This document shows, in pieces, positions 54,092-63,623 of a stretch of DNA of 64,000 nucleotides. Source of the stretch: CAZXFH01 sp964640055. Its GTDB lineage: Bacteria > Fidelibacterota > UBA2242 > JAFGTP01. Under the pieces are notes generated by a model. It made no database searches. It was not told where the DNA came from and was given only the letters and a program-made list of their open reading frames with translations. The translations under genes and the position numbers were made by a program. The first letter of the stretch is position 1. Each line of letters starts with the position of its first letter. The stretch lies in the NCBI GenBank assembly GCA_964640055.1, contig CAZXFH010000009.1, positions 1-64,000 of the forward strand, in the 5' to 3' direction.

Positions 54092-54116
54092 TAAAATATA
54101 CAAGCGAAGAGGTTTT

Positions 54117-55550
54117 ATGGTGGCAAAAGGTGTAACTAAAAAAAGTAAAGACTTTGCAAAATGGTATAATGATATTGTCAAAAAAGCCGAACTGGCTGAC
54201 TATGGCCCGGTAAAAGGCACTATGATCATTCGACCCTATGGTTATGCCCTGTGGGAAAATATTAAAGCCCATGCCGACCGTATGTTCAAGGAGAGCGGTC
54301 ATGTCAATGCCTATTTTCCCATGTTCATTCCGGAAAGCTATATGCGTAAGGAGGCCGCACATGTAGAGGGCTTTGCTCCCGAATGTGCAGTGGTAACTCA
54401 CGGTGGGGGTAAAAAACTGGACGAGCCCCTCTATATTCGGCCCACCTCAGAGACCATTATCTGGGCGGCCTATAAAAAATGGATAAATTCCTACCGGGAT
54501 TTGCCGCTCTTGATCAATCAGTGGGCCAATGTTGTGCGCTGGGAAATGCGCACGCGCCTGTTTCTCCGAACCACGGAATTCCTCTGGCAGGAAGGCCATA
54601 CCGCCCACGCCACCTTTGCCGAGGCTGAAAAAGAAGCCCGCCAGATGATCGAAATATACCGGCAACTGTCCGAAGATTATATGTCGATTCCGGTTTATAT
54701 GGGCCTGAAAACCGAGGCGGAAAAATTCGCCGGCGCCGTTCACACCTATACTATTGAAGCCATGATGAGTGACAAAAAAGCGCTCCAATCGGGCACTTCC
54801 CATAATCTGGGTCAGAATTTTGCCAAAGCCTTTGATGTGACCTTTTTAAACCAGGATAACCAGCAGGAATATGTCTATGCCACCAGCTGGGGGGTCAGCA
54901 CCCGTCTGATCGGGGGGGTCATTATGACCCACGGAGATGATCAGGGATTGATCCTGCCCCCCAAAATTGCCCCTTATCAGGTTGTGATTATTCCGATCTG
55001 GAAAAATGAGGAGCAGCAAGAGGCGATCCGCCAAAAAATTGAATCCCTGAAGACTAAATTAGAAGCGGCGCATATCCGCTATCACGTCGATGACAGTGCA
55101 CAAACCTCACCCGGCTGGAAATTTAATCAGTGGGAGATGAAAGGCGTGCCGTTGCGCATGGAAATGGGCCCTAAAGATCTGGACAACAACCAGATAGTGC
55201 TGGTGCGCCGCGATGAGAGAGGCAAAGAGTTTATACCCCTTGAGAATATTGTTGCGACAACACAACGCCTGCTGGAAAAGATACAGAACAGTTTATATGA
55301 CCGCGCCCGGGCCTTCCGCGATAAAAACACTATACCAGTGGACAATTATAAAGATTTCAAACAGGTTATTGAATCCGGCGGATTTGCCAAGGCCTACTGG
55401 GCCGGAGACGGAAGTGATGAAGTCCAGATCCAAGCGGAAACGAAAGCCACGGTACGCTGTCTGCCCTTTGAACAACCGGAAGAACCGGGAGAATGTTTTT
55501 ATACCCGGAAAAAGGCCCGGCAAATGGCTATTTTTGGAAAAGCCTATTAA
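54117..55550 (+). CDS. proS: Proline-tRNA ligase (archaeal/eukaryotic-type, class ProS3)
   Basis: The 477-residue class II synthetase has motif 1 (GTMIIRPYGYALWENIKAHADRMF), motif 2 (RWEMRTRLFLRTTEFLWQEGHTAHA) and motif 3 near GGVIMTHGDDQGLILP. RPTSETIIW confirms the proline site. There is no bacterial insertion (editing) domain and the C-terminus has the archaeal/eukaryotic-type extension. It charges tRNA-Pro. GAAGAGG precedes the ATG at 54117; a start 90 bases upstream overlaps phoU and is not family-like. Confidence 0.93.
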   Translation: MVAKGVTKKSKDFAKWYNDIVKKAELADYGPVKGTMIIRPYGYALWENIKAHADRMFKESGHVNAYFPMFIPESYMRKEAAHVEGFAPECAVVTHGGGKKLDEPLYIRPTSETIIWAAYKKWINSYRDLPLLINQWANVVRWEMRTRLFLRTTEFLWQEGHTAHATFAEAEKEARQMIEIYRQLSEDYMSIPVYMGLKTEAEKFAGAVHTYTIEAMMSDKKALQSGTSHNLGQNFAKAFDVTFLNQDNQQEYVYATSWGVSTRLIGGVIMTHGDDQGLILPPKIAPYQVVIIPIWKNEEQQEAIRQKIESLKTKLEAAHIRYHVDDSAQTSPGWKFNQWEMKGVPLRMEMGPKDLDNNQIVLVRRDERGKEFIPLENIVATTQRLLEKIQNSLYDRARAFRDKNTIPVDNYKDFKQVIESGGFAKAYWAGDGSDEVQIQAETKATVRCLPFEQPEEPGECFYTRKKARQMAIFGKAY

Positions 55551-55654
55551 GGAATGGAAAAACCGGTCCTGCTGAACTAAAAAAGGGATTGTCAAATTTT
55601 ATCTGGAACATTATTCAGCCGCAATAAGGAACCATCCCTCTTTAAAGCAATAAA

Positions 55655-56401
55655 ATGGCAATTATCAAAACCGAGGCCCTGGTCTTAAAATCCCTTTCCT
55701 ACGGGGAAACCAGTCAAATTGTACGCCTCTATACCCAAGATGAAGGCAAAGTGTCGCTGATGGCCAAAGGGGCCCGGCGCCTGAAAAGTCCTTTCCGGGG
55801 CTATTTGGATCCGCTCAATCATCTCGAGGTCATCTACTATGACAAACCCACCCGGGAAATACAGACCCTGACGCGGGTGACTTTTATCCGTGCGTTTCTG
55901 CGGGAAAGCCGCGATTATACCCACCCCATGTATGGCCTGGCAATTTTAGAGGCTATTGATAAGTTCACTCATGACGTGGAAGATAATCAACAGGTCTTTA
56001 ATTTGGCCCAGCGGGTGCTGGCCAGAATTGATGAAAAACCGGACAAAGCTGCTAATGGCCTGGCCTATTTTTTATTACGCCTGACTGTCATTATGGGATA
56101 CCATCTCAATCTGGAGCGCTGTGCCCGCTGCCAATATCCCCTGTCAGAGGCCTATTACAATACCAGTGACGATCAACTGGTCTGTGCCGGTTGTCATAAA
56201 GCCGGTGATCTGTACCTGAGCCCTGCGCAGCAGCAGTATTTGAAATATTTGTATGCTCCCCAAAATAAAATGCCAGGTGCCGAATCCATCACAGTTACGC
56301 CCATCATTAATTTGCTGCTGGCCTATCTGGGGTATCATACGGATCTGGCGCCGCGGCTGAAAACCCTGGACACCCTAAGCAATATGACTCATTTTCAATA
56401 A
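55655..56401 (+). CDS. recO: DNA repair protein RecO
   Basis: The 248-residue protein has the RecO OB-fold N-terminus (ALVLKSLSYGETSQIVRLYTQDEGKVSLMAKGARR). The C-terminal helical domain carries two CxxC pairs (CARCQYPL and CAGCHKAG) forming the zinc site. It loads RecA at gaps with RecR. No strong Shine-Dalgarno sequence is visible. It lies about 100 bp after proS. Confidence 0.92.
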   Translation: MAIIKTEALVLKSLSYGETSQIVRLYTQDEGKVSLMAKGARRLKSPFRGYLDPLNHLEVIYYDKPTREIQTLTRVTFIRAFLRESRDYTHPMYGLAILEAIDKFTHDVEDNQQVFNLAQRVLARIDEKPDKAANGLAYFLLRLTVIMGYHLNLERCARCQYPLSEAYYNTSDDQLVCAGCHKAGDLYLSPAQQQYLKYLYAPQNKMPGAESITVTPIINLLLAYLGYHTDLAPRLKTLDTLSNMTHFQ

Positions 56402-56580
56402 GGGTATTACTACCATGCATTATCTTTAATTGTATAAAAGCCCGAATATGCGTAATTTTAGCCTGCAACAACAGTACAATGTTTGCTTTTACAGAAGTTA
56501 AAATTATATGCAACTTATTACAGCTACGAGCATCTAAAATAGAGCTAATCATTAAATTTTATTGTGAATGACTTAGGCTT

Positions 56581-57462
56581 ATGAATTACTATCATGGATA
56601 CTATAACGGCAATCAGGCTAATCGCCAGTATATCCGTCCGAAAATGTTTTCGGGAGCCATCAAAGCTATCGTGATCGCCAATGTGGCCGTCTTTTTATTT
56701 ATGGCTTTTTTCCGCTTGGATCGTTTCTTTGCCTATTATTTGGGATTGGTACCGAAATGGGTGTGGAGCCGCGGGTTTGTCTGGCAACTGTTTACTTATA
56801 TGTTTGTGCACGGCGGCTTTATGCATATTTTCTGGAATATGTTTATTCTCTGGTTGTTCGGCGTACAGATTGAACGGACCTGGGGCGCCAAGGAATTCTG
56901 GAAATATTATTTGATAACCGGAGTGGGTTCCGGTATTCTGACCCTGCTGTTTAGTTTAAATTCCACCATTCCGGTCGTGGGGGCCAGCGGAGCCATTTAT
57001 GCAGTGCTGGTGGCCTTTGGGGTCATGTTTCCCAATCGCTACATTTATATCTATTTTTTATTACCCATTAAAGCTAAATATTTTGTCATTATCATGGGGG
57101 CGATCACTTTCTTTTCCTCCCTGTCACCCAGTGGCAGTAATGTAAGCCATTTGACCCATCTGGGCGGCCTGGTGATCGGTTATATCTATCTTAAGCGTAA
57201 CAAGATATTCGGGAGCTTCAATTTTAAGCTGCCGACAATCCGCTTCAAGAATCCCTTTAAAAATACGATCCGGCGGGTGGATAAAGACAAGTCCAGCGCT
57301 AAGAATGATGACTCCTATCAGACCGATGAGACTCTTCGGGAGCAGATGAATGTGATCCTGGATAAGATGAACGAATCCGGATACGATAGTTTGACCGAGG
57401 AAGAAAGGCGTGTTTTATATTTAGCCAGCCGTTATTTTGCCGATAAAGAGCAGCCCCACTAG
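56581..57462 (+). CDS. Rhomboid-family intramembrane serine protease
   Basis: The 293-residue protein has six membrane helices and GASGA with catalytic Ser136. THLGG gives the His partner (H193). The HGGFMHIFWNMF helix provides the oxyanion-hole residues. A C-terminal soluble tail of about 80 charged residues follows, ending in a helical region (LREQMNVILDKMNESGYDSLTEEERRVL). It cleaves membrane-spanning substrates. It is convergent with the membrane gene at 57.5 kb. Confidence 0.88.
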   Translation: MNYYHGYYNGNQANRQYIRPKMFSGAIKAIVIANVAVFLFMAFFRLDRFFAYYLGLVPKWVWSRGFVWQLFTYMFVHGGFMHIFWNMFILWLFGVQIERTWGAKEFWKYYLITGVGSGILTLLFSLNSTIPVVGASGAIYAVLVAFGVMFPNRYIYIYFLLPIKAKYFVIIMGAITFFSSLSPSGSNVSHLTHLGGLVIGYIYLKRNKIFGSFNFKLPTIRFKNPFKNTIRRVDKDKSSAKNDDSYQTDETLREQMNVILDKMNESGYDSLTEEERRVLYLASRYFADKEQPH

Positions 57463-57465
57463 CCG

Positions 57466-57481
57466 ATACAATATATTGTAT
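57466..57481. repeat. Perfect 16-bp AT-rich palindrome between convergent genes
   Basis: ATACAATATATTGTAT lies four bases after the rhomboid stop and 20 bases before the convergent gene's stop. It is self-complementary, and another ATTTAAAT follows. It could serve as a weak bidirectional terminator; I give it low weight because it is AT-only and short. Confidence 0.3.
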
Positions 57482-57500
57482 TATTTAAATAGAATATCCT

Positions 57501-58187
57501 TTATATACAACTGAAATGGCCGCTGGTCTCCGGGTTGCGTAAGGCCTTGCAAAGCGGGCTTCGAATCCAGAAAAGATAGCTGCTCCAGCCCACGACCAGG
57601 CCTAAAATCAATAGCGGCCAGGGAAAGGATAACTGTGTGGCAGACACACGGAGCGCCCGATGATTCCATAGCATGGCCAACAAAATTAAGGCTGCGGCTG
57701 TCAATTCCAATCCCCAGAACAGAGGGGACAGTTTTAACGGAATCCCCCTGTGTTCGATATATAATGCAATCAAGGCGGCTATAACCATGGAAAGCGCGAC
57801 CAGCAGTGGTGCCAGTACCGGAGCCAGCCAGGGAACCGGAACAATGAAGAGAATATCCCAGTCCAGTAAAGCGCTAGGCCAGTTTAGGGTGAGTTTTAAA
57901 GCCAGATAGTAAAAGATATCCCAGCAACCAAAAGTAAACATCAGATAAGCCAAGCGCTGTCTAATATTTTGGCCGACCAACCAGCTGACCATAAAGACCA
58001 GGAGCAGCGTGGCCAATTCTCGCAATATTTCGATTGTCACGGGAAAATCCGGGGGATGCTTAAGGGGAAGGTCGCATTCCTGGGGCGAAAATTTCAGACG
58101 CAGATAGGTGACGGTGGCAGCAACAATAAAGGCCAAAATAAAGGCAAATAACAGCAGGTAGCTTAGTTTTAATTTGCCGTGTGTCAT
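57501..58187 (-). CDS. Polytopic membrane protein of unknown function
   Basis: The 228-residue protein has six or seven hydrophobic segments from residue 9 to about 215 (LLLFAFILAFIVAATVTYL and following). I recognise no family. Its ATG at 58187 overlaps the stop of the UbiB-like gene as ATGA, so it is translationally coupled. It may act with that kinase-like protein, but there is no direct sequence evidence. Confidence 0.6.
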   Translation of the reverse strand: MTHGKLKLSYLLLFAFILAFIVAATVTYLRLKFSPQECDLPLKHPPDFPVTIEILRELATLLLVFMVSWLVGQNIRQRLAYLMFTFGCWDIFYYLALKLTLNWPSALLDWDILFIVPVPWLAPVLAPLLVALSMVIAALIALYIEHRGIPLKLSPLFWGLELTAAALILLAMLWNHRALRVSATQLSFPWPLLILGLVVGWSSYLFWIRSPLCKALRNPETSGHFSCI

Positions 58188-59866
58188 TTTCGAGTGCGGA
58201 ACATATCCCACAGTAATTTGAGTCCGAAGATACAGGCTAACAGATAACCGATAAGCCCGATCATGGGATAACCAAACAGAGTAGGTCCGACAGAAAGCTG
58301 TATTACCAGTGAGGAACCCACAATAAGGGCTGCAATAATCAGAGCGGAGGAGAGTCGGTTGGTGGCCCGATTCAGGGCGGCGATTAGATTTTCCAGCTTG
58401 TGGTGCTCAAATTGAATCACAAAGCGGTTATTGGCGGCATTGGTTAAGATGGTGCGTACTTTTTTAGGAAAATCTTCGGCCAGGTTGATCATATCTTCCA
58501 GAAAGAGCTGCATCTCTCTCCACCGTCGCCGGGGATCATAGCGCCGCATGGTAATCTTGTGAATAAAAGGTTGCAGTTGACCCATCACATCGAATTCCGG
58601 ATAGAGCACGCGCGCCAGTCCGTCTACCGTGATCAGCGCCTTGAGAGTCAAGGAAAGACTGGGGGGGAAGGTTAGGCGATATTTTTGAATAATCGCGAAA
58701 AGTTCATTCAAAATCGCTTTCAAACGCAGTTTCTTAATGGAAACACCATGGAAATAATCGATCAGGCCGTTGATATCGTTTCGAAGGGCTTTATTGTCAG
58801 TGTTGGGATTGGTGATATTGAGTTCATCAAAGGCATGGATAATCCGATCGGCATCCTTTTGAGTTATCCCGATAATAATTTCGCCGAAATGATCGATGGT
58901 GTCATCGTCGATTTGGCCCACCATACCGAAGTCCAGTAAGGCGATCACGTTATTTTTCAGTACCATGATATTACCCGGATGGGGGTCGGCATGGAAGAAG
59001 CCGAACTCAAAAATTTCACGGAAACTGAGGGCCGTGCCATTACGGGCCACGGCTTCACGGTCTATACCAGCCTTATCCAGTTTTTCAGTCTGCGAGGCTT
59101 TAATCCCTTTCACATGACCCATGACCAATAACTTGTCCGTGCTAAATTTCTGGAAATATTGAGGCACAAAAAGGCGCTCATCATCGCTAAAATTATTTTT
59201 AAAGCGGACAATATTGCGTCCTTCGCGGATAAAATCCAGTTCCCGGTGGATCGATTGGTCAAATTCTGCGACAATGCGCACCGGATCCTGAGCCAGTTTA
59301 TCCTGAAAATATTTACGCAGAATATTGGTCAGGTCCTTAAGGATTTCAACATCCACATCGATCGTTTCTTTGGCCTTGGGACGCTGAACTTTGAGGACCA
59401 CCTGTGCACCGCTTTTTAGCTCTGCCCGATGGACTTGGGCGATGGAAGCCGCGGCCAGCGGTTTTTCCGAAATATGCGAAAAGACCTCCTCCGGTGGTGC
59501 ATTCAATTCTTCTTTGAGCACTTTTTTAATCGCCTTATAGGGTAGTGGTGCCACCTGATCATGTAATTTCTGGAGCTCATAGGAAATATCGGGCGGTAGG
59601 ATATCGGGACGCATACTAAGTATTTGACCCAATTTAACAAAAGTGGGACCAGCCTCTTCAATGGCCAGTCGTATTCGTTCCGCCCGGCTCAGCTCGGCTC
59701 CCTTTTGCCGTACGGCCCGGGGGAAAAATTTCTCCCCGAAGCGCCGCACCAAACTGCTCCGGGCCGTATCCACGAGATCGGTAAAGCCATATTTCAGGAA
59801 TATGGATAGAATCTGATTATAACGCTTCAGATGGCGCCAGGTGCGTGGAATAGAGGTGATTTTCAT
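58184..59866 (-). CDS. ABC1/UbiB-family atypical kinase
   Basis: The 560-residue protein has the family KxGQ motif (residues 78-81, FVKLGQILSMRPDI), the Ala-rich nucleotide loop (KPLAAASIAQVHRAEL), ion-binding HADPHPGNIMV and LLDFGMVG. Two C-terminal helices occur near 500-555 (LIIAALIVGSSLVIQL; IGLIGYLLACIFGLKLLW). UbiB proteins support ubiquinone or other prenyl-lipid biosynthesis or lipid homeostasis. No ubiquinone biosynthesis genes are near. It follows a phasin-like gene by 19 bp, an association seen elsewhere for this family. Confidence 0.88.
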   Translation of the reverse strand: MKITSIPRTWRHLKRYNQILSIFLKYGFTDLVDTARSSLVRRFGEKFFPRAVRQKGAELSRAERIRLAIEEAGPTFVKLGQILSMRPDILPPDISYELQKLHDQVAPLPYKAIKKVLKEELNAPPEEVFSHISEKPLAAASIAQVHRAELKSGAQVVLKVQRPKAKETIDVDVEILKDLTNILRKYFQDKLAQDPVRIVAEFDQSIHRELDFIREGRNIVRFKNNFSDDERLFVPQYFQKFSTDKLLVMGHVKGIKASQTEKLDKAGIDREAVARNGTALSFREIFEFGFFHADPHPGNIMVLKNNVIALLDFGMVGQIDDDTIDHFGEIIIGITQKDADRIIHAFDELNITNPNTDNKALRNDINGLIDYFHGVSIKKLRLKAILNELFAIIQKYRLTFPPSLSLTLKALITVDGLARVLYPEFDVMGQLQPFIHKITMRRYDPRRRWREMQLFLEDMINLAEDFPKKVRTILTNAANNRFVIQFEHHKLENLIAALNRATNRLSSALIIAALIVGSSLVIQLSVGPTLFGYPMIGLIGYLLACIFGLKLLWDMFRTRK

Positions 59867-59885
59867 GGATAAAGATCCGGGTTAA

Positions 59886-60176
59886 TCAATGATTTTTAAG
59901 ATGCTGATCGATCTGTTTTTGCAAGGCTTCCACTTCTTCACGGGTTGGAATCTCGAGTCGTTTTAATACTTTTTTGACCTCTGTATTGATTAATTTCTGC
60001 AGTTCCGCACGCCGTTTCTCGGTGTATGAGACCAATTCCTCCATCAAGCTGGATTTTTTATCGCGGGATAGCTCTCCCTTTTCAACCAGTTCGTCCAGCA
60101 TATGATCAATTTTTTCTTTGGTCAAACTGGCCGCACCTAGTCCGGCTAAAAACATCTTTTCAATACTTTCAAACAT
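59886..60176 (-). CDS. Small phasin-like helical protein
   Basis: This 96-residue protein is nearly all helical (FESIEKMFLAGLGAASLTKEKIDHMLDELVEKGELS, then a long charged coiled coil ending LQKQIDQHLKNH). It matches the phasin-family small proteins often found next to UbiB genes. Such proteins bind polyhydroxyalkanoate granules or regulate lipid binding. A GGGGAG ribosome site lies upstream. No PHA synthase is visible in the window. Confidence 0.65.
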   Translation of the reverse strand: MFESIEKMFLAGLGAASLTKEKIDHMLDELVEKGELSRDKKSSLMEELVSYTEKRRAELQKLINTEVKKVLKRLEIPTREEVEALQKQIDQHLKNH

Positions 60177-60245
60177 AATTTATACTCCCCTTTTGTTTGG
60201 TTTCACAATTTACACATTTATTTATTCTGTATGCTCATTTTATCT

Positions 60246-60998
60246 TCAAACAGGATTGGGAACCTCGATATAATGTAGATCTAGCCCAAACTTATTTTGC
60301 AGATGTTTTCCCAGTGCCTGAATGCCAAACCGTTCGGTAGCATGATGGCCGGCCGCTACAAAATGAAGTTTTTCTTCTTTTACATAGTGCCGGGTGTATT
60401 CACTGGCCTCACCGGTGATAAACAGGTCTAAATCCTGCAGAACAGCCTGTTTTACCTCTTTCTGGGCTCCGCCACTGATAATACCGACCTGCTTTATCCG
60501 GGGCGGGCCGTAGGCAAAGAGCAGGCAATCCGGATTAATATCCTTCTTAATATTATTGAATATTTGTTTTGGAGACAGATCGTTTAACTCTCCGCGTGTC
60601 CCAATCTTGTTGCCCTTATATTCACCAAAGGGTTTAATTTTTTGCAAGTTTAGCAGGCGTGCAATTTGAGCATTGTTACCTACTTCGGGATGGGCATCCA
60701 AAGGGAGATGAAAGCCGTATAGGTTAATATTGTTTTCCAATAATAATTTTACCCGTTGGCGGTACCCACCTTTGTAGAGAGGACGTTCAAAATTCCAGAT
60801 CAGCCCATGGTGTACAATAATCGCATCCGCTTTGGCTTGCAGGGCTTTTTCAAAGAGCTCCACTGAGGCACTCACTGCAGTGACAATAGTGCTTATTTTA
60901 GCTCGCCCCTCAACTTGCAAACCATTCGGTCCGTAATCCTCAAATTCATCAACTTTTAAATATTCCCGTAGATATTTACTCAATTTGTCACGTTGCAT
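60246..60998 (-). CDS. NIF3/YbgI-family dinuclear metal-binding protein
   Basis: The 250-residue protein shows the NIF3 pattern: DYGPNGLQVEGRAKISTIVTAV, then DAIIVHHGLIW (first metal site), GFHLPLDAHPEVGNNAQIA and a C-terminal HHATERFGIQALGKHL that supplies further ligands. Members are often labelled GTP cyclohydrolase 1 type 2 homologue; the true activity is uncertain. AGGAGA precedes the ATG. It lacks the inserted PII-like domain of longer homologues. Confidence 0.88.
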   Translation of the reverse strand: MQRDKLSKYLREYLKVDEFEDYGPNGLQVEGRAKISTIVTAVSASVELFEKALQAKADAIIVHHGLIWNFERPLYKGGYRQRVKLLLENNINLYGFHLPLDAHPEVGNNAQIARLLNLQKIKPFGEYKGNKIGTRGELNDLSPKQIFNNIKKDINPDCLLFAYGPPRIKQVGIISGGAQKEVKQAVLQDLDLFITGEASEYTRHYVKEEKLHFVAAGHHATERFGIQALGKHLQNKFGLDLHYIEVPNPV

Positions 60999-61848
60999 GT
61001 TATCTCCTGCTTAAGCCACTATTTCTATTAAATTTAAAGAATTCATCTGTTTTTTTCAATTGATTCATTGATGGGCTTGGCTTTTAGTTGGGTTTAATAC
61101 ACGCTTTATTTTGATACCTGAAGGCCTGCCGCGATTTCCCTTTGACAGGGTGGTAAGCCGCGGGTATGGCACCCAGATCACAGATTCGAGCGGAGGAAGA
61201 GCGAGGAATGGGGCATGACCCTTTCTATTCCTTAAAAAGGTGTTTTTCGGTGATCTCAAGACAGCGCTTTTTCACTGTTTTCAGATGGCCAATTAAAATA
61301 GGGCGCTTACCCGGGCAAACTCCCGTTGCCCGGGACACCGATAGTAATCGCGTTTATGACAGCCAAGCAAATGCTGTTATCGCCTGCATAATAGAGTGCA
61401 GATACCCGTATGGGCACCGGGCTTACTGAAAGAGTCAGGATAAAACCATTTGCAGCGGTAGGGCTCCCGGCGGTTCCCATATGAGCGCAGTGCGGATATG
61501 ATCCCTGTGCAACTGTATATAACGACCTTTCTTTAAAATGTTTTTGTCCTATAGTTCCGGAATTCCGGTCGGGATGACCTATAACGGTTCGTTGGCCTTT
61601 GCGGGCATCCAGTGGGATGATTGTCTGGAATTCACCGGTTGGTTGCTAGTTATGGAACCGCTGCAATTTTAACTGAATCCGCTGGTCCGGCTCCCCTCTC
61701 CAAAAAATCGCTTCAGAAAATTTTTATCTGCCCCTTCCGGGGCTCCTGACGGGAATTATGGCTGCTTTATTGACAAAGAATAAATGCTTGCCTAAATTAC
61801 AGCGCTTTGCAGTTGCCGATTTGATTAATTACAATAAAGGAGGTTATT
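60999..61848. other. 850-bp gap with possible gene relics and inverted repeat
   Basis: No intact gene is convincing. A perfect inverted repeat CCCGGGCAA-N7-TTGCCCGGG lies at 61310-61334. On the plus strand 61538-61672 a 44-codon frame reads like a protein C-terminus (VGMTYNGSLAFAGIQWDD) but has no ribosome site or homologue I recognise. On the minus strand an open frame of about 95 codons runs leftward and ends at 61309. The composition is more GC-rich than other intergenic stretches here, consistent with decayed coding DNA. The right end holds the enolase promoter. Confidence 0.45.
61770..61798 (+). promoter_or_regulatory. Sigma-70-type promoter of enolase
   Basis: TTGACA (61770-61775) and TAAATT (61793-61798) are separated by exactly 17 bases. 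The enolase start lies 51 bases after the -10. This is the clearest promoter in this part of the window, together with the one at 1425. Confidence 0.65.
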
Positions 61849-63129
61849 TTGAGTATTATCATTGATATGATGGCCAGGGAGGTTCTGGATTCCCGAGGAA
61901 ATCCAACAGTAGAAGTAGAGGTGCTAACTGAGAGTGGCGCCTGGGGACGGACACTGGTACCCTCGGGGGCATCAACCGGGGAACATGAGGCTATTGAACT
62001 GCGTGACGGAAATAAAGACCGTTTTATGGGGAAAGGTGTTTTAAAAGCGATTCAGAATGTAAATGAAATTATTACCCCTGAATTATGCGGGGAAAGCGTT
62101 CTGGATCAACCCTATATTGATAATCTGTTATTGGAATTGGATGGCACTCCCAATAAATCCAAATTGGGCGCCAATGCTACACTGGGCGTATCTTTATCTG
62201 TGGCAAAAGCGGCGGCTAATTATGTGGGCTTGCCCCTTTACCGTTATATCGGTGGGGTTAACGCCCGGGTTCTGCCCATCCCCATGATGAATATCTTAAA
62301 TGGTGGCAAACATGCGGATAATAATGTGGACCTGCAGGAGTTCATGGTTTTTCCGGCGGGGGCAAAATCTTTTAGTGATGCCCTGCGCATGGGAGCCGAG
62401 ACCTTTCATCATCTGAAGAAGGTGCTCAAAGAGAAAGGCCTGAGTGTTGCGGTAGGGGATGAAGGTGGCTTTGCCCCCGATCTGAAATCCAATAGTGAGG
62501 CCATTGAAGTGATTGTAGCCGCTGCAGAACGTGCCGGCTATAAAATGGGTGATGAGCTGTTTATTGCCCTGGATCCGGCCTCTTCGGAATTCTATAATAA
62601 AGCGGCTGGAAAATATGAATTAAAGTCAGAGAAAAAGGCCCTCAGTTCCCAGGAGATGGTCCAGTATTATGAAAGATTGGTCCAGCAGTATCCCATTGTT
62701 TCCATCGAAGATGGGCTGGCAGAGGATGATTGGGAAGGCTGGCAGCATATGGTTGCGCGTCTGGGCGATAAAATCCAGATTGTCGGTGATGATCTGACCG
62801 TCACCAATGTAACCCGCCTCCAGCGCGCAATTGATGATCAAGCAATCAATTCGATTTTGATCAAGCTTAATCAAATTGGGACCTTAACAGAAACCCTGGA
62901 AGCGATTCAGCTGGCCGCCCGCAATGGATTTACCTCGGTGGTCTCACATCGTTCGGGAGAAACGGAAGATACCACTATTGCCGACCTGGTTGTGGCTGTG
63001 AATGCCGGACAGATTAAAACCGGTTCAGCCTGTCGCACAGACCGTGTGGCCAAATATAATCAATTACTCAGAATTGAAGATGAGCTGGGAGAACAAGGAA
63101 TATTTTGGGGTAAACATATTCTGAAATGA
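61849..63129 (+). CDS. eno: Enolase
   Basis: The 426-residue enzyme has the family's N-terminus (REVLDSRGNPTVEVEVLTE), the catalytic-loop SGASTGEHEAIELRD, GDEGGFAPDL, and SHRSGETEDTTIADL. It dehydrates 2-phosphoglycerate to phosphoenolpyruvate and, in many bacteria, joins the degradosome. The start is TTG with AAAGGAGG five or six bases upstream; alignment with the family supports it over the ATG six codons later. Its stop overlaps the next gene as ATGA. Confidence 0.96.
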   Translation: MSIIIDMMAREVLDSRGNPTVEVEVLTESGAWGRTLVPSGASTGEHEAIELRDGNKDRFMGKGVLKAIQNVNEIITPELCGESVLDQPYIDNLLLELDGTPNKSKLGANATLGVSLSVAKAAANYVGLPLYRYIGGVNARVLPIPMMNILNGGKHADNNVDLQEFMVFPAGAKSFSDALRMGAETFHHLKKVLKEKGLSVAVGDEGGFAPDLKSNSEAIEVIVAAAERAGYKMGDELFIALDPASSEFYNKAAGKYELKSEKKALSSQEMVQYYERLVQQYPIVSIEDGLAEDDWEGWQHMVARLGDKIQIVGDDLTVTNVTRLQRAIDDQAINSILIKLNQIGTLTETLEAIQLAARNGFTSVVSHRSGETEDTTIADLVVAVNAGQIKTGSACRTDRVAKYNQLLRIEDELGEQGIFWGKHILK

Positions 63130-63458
63130 GTGCTCGCCGGGTCCGGATTAATAATCGTGGCAATAATGTTAATACGCACCGTCTCTACATTATTCTGGGT
63201 TTTTTATTGCTGATTACCCTGTTTACCACTTTTTTTGTAATCGGCGATTACGGACTTTATCAGATATATAAATTACATCGGGAAAAGCAGGATATTAAAA
63301 ACCATATTACGGAGCTCTCTGTGGAGCAGGATTCACTGCGCGCGGAAAAAATGCGCTTACAGGAGGATCTGGCCTATATTGAAAAGCTGGCCCGTGAGCG
63401 GTACCGTATGGCCAAGCGAAATGAGAAGGTTTTCCGGGTGATCAAAAGAAAAGAGTAG
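63126..63458 (+). CDS. FtsB/DivIC-like septum formation initiator
   Basis: The 110-residue protein has a membrane helix (about 20-42) and a coiled coil (about 50-85, KLHREKQDIKNHITELSVEQDSL). A final segment LAYIEKLARERYRMAKRNEKVF matches the DivIC/FtsB domain. Such proteins act with FtsL and FtsQ in the divisome. The ATGA overlap with enolase gives coupled translation; the eno-ftsB arrangement recurs in many bacteria. About 165 bp separate it from the MotA-like gene. Confidence 0.85.
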   Translation: MSARRVRINNRGNNVNTHRLYIILGFLLLITLFTTFFVIGDYGLYQIYKLHREKQDIKNHITELSVEQDSLRAEKMRLQEDLAYIEKLARERYRMAKRNEKVFRVIKRKE

Positions 63459-63623
63459 CCAGCTGGCACTCTTTAAATAGTTGAGTTTTTTAATAATTAT
63501 ATTGCTAGTGTAGCTTTTTTTGCTTATAATTGAAAAACATCTTTGCTTATTAAAATGGTTTTTCTTTATTTTCTTTGGCGTCTCCTTGGAAATCAAATTA
63601 TATAATGTAAAAATGAGGTAGTT

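Noticed and set aside
61166..61429. An 87-codon plus-strand frame in the enolase upstream gap
   Set aside because: Low-complexity, Arg-rich and no recognisable motif or ribosome site; it crosses the inverted repeat at 61310.
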